A stretch of 41,044 nucleotides of DNA from Alphaproteobacteria bacterium (GTDB lineage Bacteria > Pseudomonadota > Alphaproteobacteria > Reyranellales > Reyranellaceae), in the NCBI GenBank assembly GCA_019235415.1, contig JAFAKN010000247.1, forward strand, positions 1 through 41,044, in the 5' to 3' direction. The notes beneath the pieces are model-generated. The model saw only the letters and a list, made by a program, of their open reading frames with translations, ran no database searches and was not told the origin of the DNA. Of the stretch, positions 32,421 to 39,181 are shown piece by piece (position 1 is the stretch's first letter; every line of letters begins with the position of its first letter). The position numbers were made by a program, and so were the translations under genes.

Positions 32421-33293
32421 ATGGCCGCACTGCATCCACTCAATTTGACCAGACTTGCCGCGTGCGTTGCGGCCGGGCTGGCGCTGGCCCAGCCGACCGA
32501 TGCGCAGAGCCAGGACGGCGCTACGGTCAACAATCTGCTGGGGATCCAGCTCTACGCGGTCGGCGGCGGCTTCGTTCCGCTCGGCGTGAACAGCAACGTC
32601 ACGGGTGTCGACCAGACCTTGTCGCAACTCGGGCCGGCCTTGGGGCTCGGCAATTTTCCATTTGATATCGCCAACCAGTCGGGCGGCTCGTCGTCGACGA
32701 CGTTTCTCGCGGGCGCGCGCGTCCACGTTCCCTTCCTGTGGCGTGTGTCCGAGGAGCAGCGACTTTCGTTTGCGGTTTTCTTCGAGACCGGCGTGCAGTC
32801 GGCGTTCGGGGCGCAATCCTTCATGCAGAGTTTTCAGAATGTCAGCTCGTTCGCCGGCGATTTCGGCACCAGCGCCGTCAACGAATTCTATCAAATCCCG
32901 CTGCTGCTGGGAGGCACTGTGCCGCTCGGACGTCTTTCTTCGGATGGCGGGCCCGTCGCCTTGTTCGATTTCTACGGCGGCGTGACGCTCGACAGTTGGC
33001 AGCAGACCCTGCAGGGCTCGGAAGCGAACGATCCGACCGGAACCGGCTTCTATGGCCAGAACCGCCGCTTCACGGCCGACCCCACGGTCGGCCTTGGCTT
33101 GCGCGTGCCGATGACCGACCTCAAATCCGAGCTGCCGATCTTCGTCGGCGTCAACGCCGAGGTTTCGTTCCGCCCGGGTAGCGTGGTGACCGTGCCCTCG
33201 CAGGTCTTTCCGGTGACCTACTATGGCACGGTCGGTCCCCACGCCAACCTCGCGATCATGGCGCGGATCGGCATCGCCTTCGGAGGGCGGTGA
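32421..33293 (+). CDS. Putative secreted beta-barrel protein of unknown function
   Basis: A 290-residue protein with a signal peptide (TRLAACVAAGLALAQPTDAQ). The mature part alternates strands in a barrel-like way: LYAVGGGFVPLGVNSNV, RVHVPFLWRVSEEQRLSFAV, PLLLGGTVPLGRLSSDGG, and IFVGVNAEVSFRPGSVV with a C-terminal IGIAFGGR. I do not recognise a family. It follows the efflux lipoprotein stop by 4 bases, so it is in that operon and may be an outer-membrane accessory. Confidence 0.75.
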   Translation: MAALHPLNLTRLAACVAAGLALAQPTDAQSQDGATVNNLLGIQLYAVGGGFVPLGVNSNVTGVDQTLSQLGPALGLGNFPFDIANQSGGSSSTTFLAGARVHVPFLWRVSEEQRLSFAVFFETGVQSAFGAQSFMQSFQNVSSFAGDFGTSAVNEFYQIPLLLGGTVPLGRLSSDGGPVALFDFYGGVTLDSWQQTLQGSEANDPTGTGFYGQNRRFTADPTVGLGLRVPMTDLKSELPIFVGVNAEVSFRPGSVVTVPSQVFPVTYYGTVGPHANLAIMARIGIAFGGR

Positions 33294-33314
33294 TGCTGCT
33301 CAAAGCTTGACGTT

Positions 33315-33333
33315 CCGGGCCCTGTCGGCCCGG
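33315..33333. terminator. Hairpin between convergent genes
   Basis: CCGGGCC-CTGTC-GGCCCGG sits between the stop codons of the beta-barrel gene (33293) and the small cysteine-rich gene (33335). It may end both transcripts; it has no T-tract. Confidence 0.5.
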
Positions 33334-33334
33334 C

Positions 33335-33463
33335 TTAGCGGCAGTAGCACTGCACGCCGCCCTTGGTCTGCACGCAGCGTTGCTTGGTTCCCGGCGGGCA
33401 GCCGGCGGCCAAGGCGGCGGAGCTTGCCAGGGCGAGAGCAACGATGGTGAGCAACAGTTTCAC
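33335..33463 (-). CDS. Small secreted cysteine-rich peptide (42 residues)
   Basis: The gene begins at GTG 33463 behind an almost ideal AAAGGAGG site 5 bases upstream. A signal peptide of about 20 residues (KLLLTIVALALASSAALAA) precedes a mature part of about 22 residues with four cysteines at 22, 30, 39 and 41 (GCPPGTKQRC ... VQCYCR). Two disulfides are likely in the periplasm or outside the cell. Its function is unknown. It stands 73 bases from the BamE-like lipoprotein gene upstream on the same strand. Confidence 0.75.
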   Translation of the reverse strand: MKLLLTIVALALASSAALAAGCPPGTKQRCVQTKGGVQCYCR

Positions 33464-33536
33464 GCCTACCTCCTTTGATCAGCCTGCCCTGACAATAGGC
33501 GGCGGGCCGCAAGGCTGCATGACGAGGAGCTGACTT

Positions 33537-33842
33537 CTACAACGCGCCGCGCGGCTCCGTCGTGTAGCTCAAAAGCCTGCCCTGCAGGAAATCGAGTCGC
33601 GTCCGCATGAACAGCGAGTTCGGGCCATTGTACTCGACAGTGGCGTAGTCGCCGGTCGTGGGCGTGTATTCGGAGACTACCGAGCCAGGGCAGCCCATGA
33701 CCCGGCTGGCCTCGTCGTAACTCATGCCGCGCTGTAGCTGGGCGAGCTTCTGATCGTTCGCGGAGCAGGTAATTGCACAGCCCGATGTCAGCGACATAGC
33801 GGCAAGCGCCAATCCAACCAAGGCTGCGATCGTGCACTTCAT
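33537..33842 (-). CDS. Small lipoprotein with BamE/SmpA-like domain
   Basis: A 101-residue lipoprotein: signal peptide with lipobox SLTSGC (Cys22), then LAQLQRGMSYDEASRVMGCP and a beta part (YATVEYNGPNSLFMRTRLDF, LQGRLLSYTTEPRG) resembling the BamE/OmlA or DUF3862 fold. In BamE proteins such domains bind outer-membrane machinery partners; here the true role is unknown. It precedes the cysteine-rich peptide gene on the same strand. Confidence 0.7.
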   Translation of the reverse strand: MKCTIAALVGLALAAMSLTSGCAITCSANDQKLAQLQRGMSYDEASRVMGCPGSVVSEYTPTTGDYATVEYNGPNSLFMRTRLDFLQGRLLSYTTEPRGAL

Positions 33843-34045
33843 GCGGCGACGCTAGCGTAGCGGTTCGTGTGATCAAGCCGAACCATGATTGAGCGTAAGG
33901 TTCGCGAAAGACGCGTGGGCTTGCTTTTGAAGCGGCTGGTAATCTCGCGCTGTTGCGGAAAGGTCAGCATAATGAGCCGGCGTCACAATCGCGCTGAACG
34001 TCGAGGGAAAGCGGTTCCCTCGCTTCTGTCGCCGGAGCGCTGCGA

Positions 34046-34420
34046 ATGAAGGGGCCGGTTGTTGCCGTCGTGATGACCATAGAATTGCTGGCGCGACCCG
34101 TCCTTGCAGAGGATGCACCTCTGCGTCGCGCCTTTACCGCCTGCATCGCTCAGGCGGTCGAGCTCGGCATGTTGGCTGAAATGATTTCGCCGGCCGATTC
34201 GGGCGCGAGAGATTCGGCAACCTTGGTGTGCAGCGGTGGGCCGGCCGGCGATCTCTTCTCGGCGATGGAGGGCGTCAGCAGCGAGACCAGAAATGGCGAC
34301 ACCGTCATCAGATCCTCGGGCCTCGGCATACGGTGCATGAAGCCGCCGAACGACAACGGCAACTGCGTCTTGCACATTCAAGCGGCGCCGCCGTTCCTCG
34401 ATGCCTTGAGGCGCCAGTAA
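34046..34420 (+). CDS. Hypothetical exported protein
   Basis: A 124-residue protein with a possible signal peptide (GPVVAVVMTIELLARPVLAE). The rest (LRRAFTACIAQAVELGMLAE, CSGGPAGDLFSAMEGVSSET, IRSSGLGIRCMKPPND) has four cysteines after the signal. I do not recognise a family. ATG 34046 follows GGAG at 8 bases. A hairpin (CGAGGGAA-AGCGG-TTCCCTCG, 34002-34022) lies in its leader. A family B repeat follows its stop. Confidence 0.55.
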   Translation: MKGPVVAVVMTIELLARPVLAEDAPLRRAFTACIAQAVELGMLAEMISPADSGARDSATLVCSGGPAGDLFSAMEGVSSETRNGDTVIRSSGLGIRCMKPPNDNGNCVLHIQAAPPFLDALRRQ

Positions 34421-34427
34421 CACCCAG

Positions 34428-34461
34428 CCTCTCCCCCTAGCGGGGCCCCAGCGGGGAGAGG
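34428..34461. repeat. Dispersed palindromic repeat, family B, single-hairpin copy
   Basis: CCTCTCCCC at 34428-34436 pairs with GGGGAGAGG at 34453-34461, with an inner GCGGGG/CCCC pair. It lies between the stop codons of two convergent small genes and may act as a terminator. Confidence 0.8.
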
Positions 34462-34501
34462 AGGGCGACTGATATGTTCGCAGCCTCTCTCGTGCGAGCA
34501 G

Positions 34502-34900
34502 CTACCTCGTCGGGCGGTCGTAGGTGCTATTCTGCCCACACGGCACACCCACGTACATCATCTGGTCGGTCGACCAGGTTTCCACGCCGCAGTTCCCCGT
34601 GGAGGCCTTCACCGGTTGGGACGCCGCGGTGCGCGCAGGAAGATCGACCTTGGCGTCGCGCAGCCTCTTCTCGAGCACGGGGATGGCCGCTGCCGTCTTC
34701 CCGGCCTGGCATTCCGCGATGGCATTCTCGACGTCCACTGATGGGAGCTGAGGATTGTGCCCGGTTTCTGCGGTTGCGACGTACTTCTGGTAGGTCTGGC
34801 TCAAAGCATTGCAGTAGGCCACGTCGCCCGACTGTGCGAATGCCGCTCCCGGCAGGGACACGGCAGCGACGGCGACCAAGCCTTTCAGGAAACTATTCAT
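34502..34900 (-). CDS. Hypothetical exported protein
   Basis: A 132-residue protein with a clear signal peptide (NSFLKGLVAVAAVSLPGAAF then AQ). The mature part has a helical region (YCNALSQTYQKYVATAETGH, VENAIAECQAGKTAAAIPVL) and a C-terminal Cys-containing tail (NCGVETWSTDQMMYVGVPCG). Family unknown. ATG 34900 follows GGAGGGATTCC; the 11-residue extension to 34933 is not needed. Four cysteines suggest disulfides. Confidence 0.7.
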   Translation of the reverse strand: MNSFLKGLVAVAAVSLPGAAFAQSGDVAYCNALSQTYQKYVATAETGHNPQLPSVDVENAIAECQAGKTAAAIPVLEKRLRDAKVDLPARTAASQPVKASTGNCGVETWSTDQMMYVGVPCGQNSTYDRPTR

Positions 34901-35019
34901 GGAATCCCTCCGTTGCTCGACCATTCGAGGCACGTACCATTGCTCGACAAAATGGACTGGAAGGTGTTCGTGGTCTTACGCACAGCTGACCGCTTCCGTT
35001 GCGCAAGAAACTGAGCCCG

Positions 35020-36483
35020 TCAGCGGTTGGCCATGCCCTGCACGAGCCGGTCCGCGACGTAGGGAAAGAACGGGTTGGAGGAAACGCGCACCAGGGCGTC
35101 GAGATCGACGATCAGCACGCCGCGTTCGCCGCGCGGAGCAATGGCCCCGAGATTGACGCCGAAGCTTTCCTCCTCGTCCGGCTCCAGTCCGTAGAGCGCG
35201 TCGCTCGTCGGGAACGGCAAGGCGACATGCGAGAGGGAGAACAGGCCGGGCGGAAAAGCAAGACCGAGCGGGCGTGTTCGTTGCGTCGTGGCGCCGGCTT
35301 CGGTGACGCGCTCCGCGACGTCCTGGCGGTCGTCGGTGACATTGGCGATGACGGTCGTGCGGTAGTTCCGCGGCGGATCGGGGAGGATGCGCGTCAGCAC
35401 GGTTTCCGACGCGCTGCGCAGCAGCCCCGAGCTGATCTTGGCGGCGCGGTTGAGGTCGAACAGGACGAGCTCGCTGCCGTTCGGCGGCAGAAGCCCATAG
35501 AGCGACGAAATGACCGCGCGGGTGCTTACCGTGAAATCGACCACCGACTGGAAGGTCAGGATCGGCGGCATGCGCTGCAGTCGGCCGTCGCGCGCCGTCG
35601 CCGACAGCCGCTCCTGCAACGTGCGCGTCAAGCGGTGCGACTGGCGCGCGCCGTTCACCGGAAACGAGTTGTACTTGAAGGGGTTGAACTCGGGCAGGAT
35701 GCCGAGCCACGCGGCCTTGGCGAAGGCTGGAAACATCGCCGGTAAGGCGGCGAGCCCGGCGAAGCGGGCAAAGGCCGTGATGCCGATCATGGGCGAGATC
35801 AGGATCAGCCGATCAGGCCTTGCCAGCCGGTCGTCGTCGAGCGCTTCGAGCGCGTACTCCACCGCGAGCGCGCCGCCGTTGGAAAAGCCGACGATGTGCA
35901 AGGGCACCGACGGTCCGGCGCGGCGCCGGGCCTCGCGCACCGCGAGCCGGGCCGCGGCATCCCAGTCTTCCCATTCGACGTCGGTCAGCGCCGCCGGCAC
36001 CGTGCCGTGCGCCGGCAGGCGGACGCCGACCGCAACGAAACCGTGGTCGCGGTATAGCCGCGCGACGTGGCGCAGGCTGTAGGGCGCATCGGTCAAGCCG
36101 TGCAGCAGGACCACGGCTCCGACCGCGGGTCCATCGGGCTCGAGAACGTAGGAGCGGTTCCAATCGTGGACGAATTTTCCGGGATAGATCGGGCTGCCGG
36201 CGAAGTAGCGGTTGCTGACGGTGCGGCTTGCTTCATCGAGCTTGTCGACGACCTCGGCGCGCACCTCGCGGAAGGTCGCGTCCTCGGCCGCGAGCCAGGA
36301 AACCCAATCGCTCTTGTCGATTTGTGCGGCGGTGAGCTCGTGCGGGACGTAGGTATGCCAGAGCTGAAGCGGCACCCCGCGCTGCGATTCGTAAGCCCGC
36401 ACGCCGAACAAGCTCGCCGCGACCACGACCAGCAGCAGCAGCAAGCGCTTGAGTATCCGGACCAACCTCGCAGCCATGGTCAT
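35020..36483 (-). CDS. Membrane-anchored alpha/beta hydrolase
   Basis: A 487-residue protein with an N-terminal anchor (LKRLLLLLVVVAASLFGV) and a large hydrolase domain: VGAVVLLHGLTDAPYSLRHV gives the oxyanion loop, HIVGFSNGGALAVEYALEAL the nucleophile elbow GFSNGG. The acid and His lie further on and are harder to fix. The lid and C-terminus are long for the family. Substrate unknown; lysophospholipase-like proteins are the closest I recall. No ribosome site supports either ATG 36483 or 36477, so the start is uncertain. Confidence 0.8.
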   Translation of the reverse strand: MTMAARLVRILKRLLLLLVVVAASLFGVRAYESQRGVPLQLWHTYVPHELTAAQIDKSDWVSWLAAEDATFREVRAEVVDKLDEASRTVSNRYFAGSPIYPGKFVHDWNRSYVLEPDGPAVGAVVLLHGLTDAPYSLRHVARLYRDHGFVAVGVRLPAHGTVPAALTDVEWEDWDAAARLAVREARRRAGPSVPLHIVGFSNGGALAVEYALEALDDDRLARPDRLILISPMIGITAFARFAGLAALPAMFPAFAKAAWLGILPEFNPFKYNSFPVNGARQSHRLTRTLQERLSATARDGRLQRMPPILTFQSVVDFTVSTRAVISSLYGLLPPNGSELVLFDLNRAAKISSGLLRSASETVLTRILPDPPRNYRTTVIANVTDDRQDVAERVTEAGATTQRTRPLGLAFPPGLFSLSHVALPFPTSDALYGLEPDEEESFGVNLGAIAPRGERGVLIVDLDALVRVSSNPFFPYVADRLVQGMANR

Positions 36484-36583
36484 CTGTGCAAACGTTACCA
36501 CGGCGTTACGCTCAATACGAGAAACTGGAACGGAGTCGGCTACCGGCCTACTGTCATCTGAGCTGTTATCCTGACAACATCGT

Positions 36584-36684
36584 CTGTCATCCGGAGCGTA
36601 GCGAGCGATCCTTCGTGGCCGCGGGAAAGATCCCTCAGCGCTCGGGATGACAGCAATTGTCCTTCGCTTCGCTCAGGACGACAG
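36584..36684. repeat. Dispersed palindromic repeat, family A, copy 3 with extra half
   Basis: CTGTCATCCGGAGCGTAGCG at 36584 pairs with GCGCTCGGGATGACAG ending at 36653, less perfectly than copy 2. A further half-copy (CTTCGCTTCGCTCAGGACG...ACAG) runs to 36684. It ends 18 bases ahead of the patatin start and so may lie in its leader. Confidence 0.85.
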
Positions 36685-36701
36685 AACCAAGGGGATCGCC
36701 G

Positions 36702-37727
36702 ATGTCTGACCAGCGACCATCCCAATTGATCGACCTTGCGCTGCAAGGCGGCGGTGCGCACGGCGCCTTCACGTGGGGCGTGCTCGATCGGCTGCTGCAG
36801 GAATCGTGGCTCGACATCGAAGCCGTATCCGGAACGTCGGCCGGCGCCATGAACGCCGCGGTCATGGTCGGCGCGCAGGCCACGATCGGCAAAGACGGCG
36901 CCCGACAGGCGCTGGAAGAGTTCTGGCGCCGTGTGTCGCGCGCCGCGGCTTTCAGCCCGCTGCAGCGCAGCCCTCTCGATGTGCTGCTGGGCCGCTGGTC
37001 GCTCGACCATTCGCCGGCCTACATCGCATTCGACATGCTGTCGCGCGTCTTCTCGCCCTACGATCTCGCCATCGGCGCACCCAATCCACTGCTCAAGGTG
37101 CTGGCCGAGTCGATCGACTTCGCGCACCTCGCCACGGCGCCGATCAAGCTCTTCATCACGGCGACCAACGTGCGCACCGGCCGGCCGCGCGTATTCCGCA
37201 ACGATGAGTTGTCGTCCGAGGTGCTGCTCGCCTCGGCCTGCCTGCCGGCCATGTTCCAGGCGGTCGAGATCGACGGCGAGGCCTATTGGGACGGCGGCTA
37301 TTCGGGCAATCCGACCATGACCCCGCTGGTGCAGGAATGCCAGTCGGACGACACCATCCTGGTCGCCATCAATCCCGTCGAACGCCCCGGCATCCCGCGC
37401 TCGGCGCGCGACATCCTCAATCGTCTGAACGAGGTGTCGTTCAATGCCGTGCTCTTGAAGGAGCTGCGCATGATGGCGCTGCTGCGGAAGGTGGCGTCGA
37501 GCGGCGACGGCGAGGTCGCGCACTGGTCGCGCATGCGCGTGCACATGATCCGGAGCGAGATGATGGTCGAGCTCGGCTCCTCCTCCAAGCTCAACGCCGA
37601 ATGGGCGTTCCTCTGCCTGCTGCGCGACGAGGGGCGGCGCGCGACCGACGCGTTCCTGGCCACGCATGGCCAGGATCTCGGACGGCGATCCACGCTCGAC
37701 ATCGACCGCCTGCTGGAAGGCGTCTGA
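36702..37727 (+). CDS. Patatin-like phospholipase family protein
   Basis: A 341-residue serine acyl hydrolase with the Ser/Asp dyad: oxyanion loop LALQGGGAHGAF (12-23), nucleophile Ser46 in VSGTSAGAM and Asp197 in YWDGGYSGNP. Patatins cleave lipid acyl chains; relatives beside 3-hydroxybutyrate genes are suspected in PHB turnover, an inference. No signal peptide is seen. ATG 36702 follows AAGGGG. Its stop overlaps the GntP permease start by one base (TGATG), so the two are co-translated. Confidence 0.92.
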   Translation: MSDQRPSQLIDLALQGGGAHGAFTWGVLDRLLQESWLDIEAVSGTSAGAMNAAVMVGAQATIGKDGARQALEEFWRRVSRAAAFSPLQRSPLDVLLGRWSLDHSPAYIAFDMLSRVFSPYDLAIGAPNPLLKVLAESIDFAHLATAPIKLFITATNVRTGRPRVFRNDELSSEVLLASACLPAMFQAVEIDGEAYWDGGYSGNPTMTPLVQECQSDDTILVAINPVERPGIPRSARDILNRLNEVSFNAVLLKELRMMALLRKVASSGDGEVAHWSRMRVHMIRSEMMVELGSSSKLNAEWAFLCLLRDEGRRATDAFLATHGQDLGRRSTLDIDRLLEGV

Positions 37728-39181
37728 TGGGGCTCGCCGGCATCCTGGTCGGGCTCGGGCTGCTGAGCTGGCTGGCGTTCCGCGGCTGGAGCATCCTGTT
37801 GCTGGCGCCGGCGGCAGCCCTGGTGGCGGCGGCATTCGCCGGCGAGCCGCTGCTGGCCCATTGGACGCAGACCTTCATGGCGAGCGCGGCGCAATTCCTG
37901 GCGCAGTTCTTTCCGCTGTTCCTGATGGGCGCGCTGTTCGGCAAGCTGATGGAGGATACCGGCTCCGTCGCGGCGATCGCCCAGTGGATGACCGAGCGCC
38001 TGGGAGAGGAGCGGGCAGTGCTGGCGGTCGTGCTTGCGGGTGCGCTGGTGACCTACGGCGGGGTCAGCCTGTTCGTCGCCTTCTTCGTGTTGGCACCGAT
38101 GGCCGAAGCGCTGTTCCGTGCCGCCGCCATTCCACGCCGCCTGATGCCGGCGGCTCTGGCGCTCGGCACGTCGACCTTCACCATGTCGGCCCTGCCGGGA
38201 ACGCCGGCGATCCAGAACGCGATCCCGATGCCGTTCTTCGGCACGACGCCGTTCGCCGCGCCCGGGCTCGGCACGATCGCTGCGGCGATCATGCTGGGGT
38301 TCGGCCTGTGGTGGCTGGCGCGCGCCAGTGCTGCAGCACGGCGGCGCGGCGAGGGGTTCGGCGATGTGGCGGCGACGACCGTCGATGCGGCCGCCGACGA
38401 TCTGCTGGTGCGCGAGCGGGCAACCACGGCGCAGGCGTTCGATCCGGCGGAGATTCATCACGCAGAGACCAGCGCCGAGCAGCCCGGCATCTTGCCGGCG
38501 GCGCTGCCCCTGGTGGTCGTCATCGGCGTCAACCTCGTGATGTCCTTCGCCGTGCTGCCGCGCATCGACACGGCCTTCCTCGCCGAGCCGCGATGGGGCG
38601 CCACCTCGCTGTCGGCGGTGGGCGGGGTGTGGTCGGTGGCGACGGCGCTCGCTGCGGCGATCGTGGTCCTGTTGCTGCTGAACGGCCGGCGCCTGCCCTC
38701 GCTGCGCCAGAGCATGGACGCCGGCGCCAACGCTTCGGTGCTGCCGGCGCTGAGCGTCGCGAGCCTGGTCGGCTTTGGCGCCGTCGTGGCCGCCCTGCCG
38801 GCGTTCGCCGCGGTGCGCGACTGGGTGCTCGGCATCGGAGGCGGCCCGCTGGTGTCGCTCGCCATCGCAACGAACGTGCTGTCGGCGCTGACCGGGTCCG
38901 CCTCGGGCGGGCTGACCATCGCGCTCGATGCGCTCGGACCGACCTACATGCGGCTCGCCGCCGAGCACGGCATCGATCCGGCTCTGATGCATCGCGTGGC
39001 GGTGATCGGCGCCGGCACGCTCGACAGCCTGCCGCACAACGGCGCGGTGGTCACCCTGCTCGCGGTGTGCGGCTCGACGCACGCCAAAAGCTATCTCGAC
39101 ATCGTCATGGCCGGCATCGTCGGCGCGCTGCTGGCACTGGTCGTGGTGATCGCGCTCGGCAGCCTGATCGGTTCCTTTTAA
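37727..39181 (+). CDS. GntP family permease
   Basis: A 484-residue inner-membrane transporter with about 12 hydrophobic segments. GntP-family blocks are FFPLFLMGALFGKLMEDTGS, AVLAGALVTYGGVSLFVAFF (in part), LGTSTFTMSALPGTPAIQNA, ATNVLSALTGSASGGLTIAL and GAGTLDSLPHNGAVVTLL. GntP proteins import gluconate or other organic acids with protons; the co-translated patatin hints at 3-hydroxybutyrate or a lipid-derived acid. Its TAA overlaps the stop of the convergent ATPase gene on TTAA. Confidence 0.92.
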   Translation: MGLAGILVGLGLLSWLAFRGWSILLLAPAAALVAAAFAGEPLLAHWTQTFMASAAQFLAQFFPLFLMGALFGKLMEDTGSVAAIAQWMTERLGEERAVLAVVLAGALVTYGGVSLFVAFFVLAPMAEALFRAAAIPRRLMPAALALGTSTFTMSALPGTPAIQNAIPMPFFGTTPFAAPGLGTIAAAIMLGFGLWWLARASAAARRRGEGFGDVAATTVDAAADDLLVRERATTAQAFDPAEIHHAETSAEQPGILPAALPLVVVIGVNLVMSFAVLPRIDTAFLAEPRWGATSLSAVGGVWSVATALAAAIVVLLLLNGRRLPSLRQSMDAGANASVLPALSVASLVGFGAVVAALPAFAAVRDWVLGIGGGPLVSLAIATNVLSALTGSASGGLTIALDALGPTYMRLAAEHGIDPALMHRVAVIGAGTLDSLPHNGAVVTLLAVCGSTHAKSYLDIVMAGIVGALLALVVVIALGSLIGSF

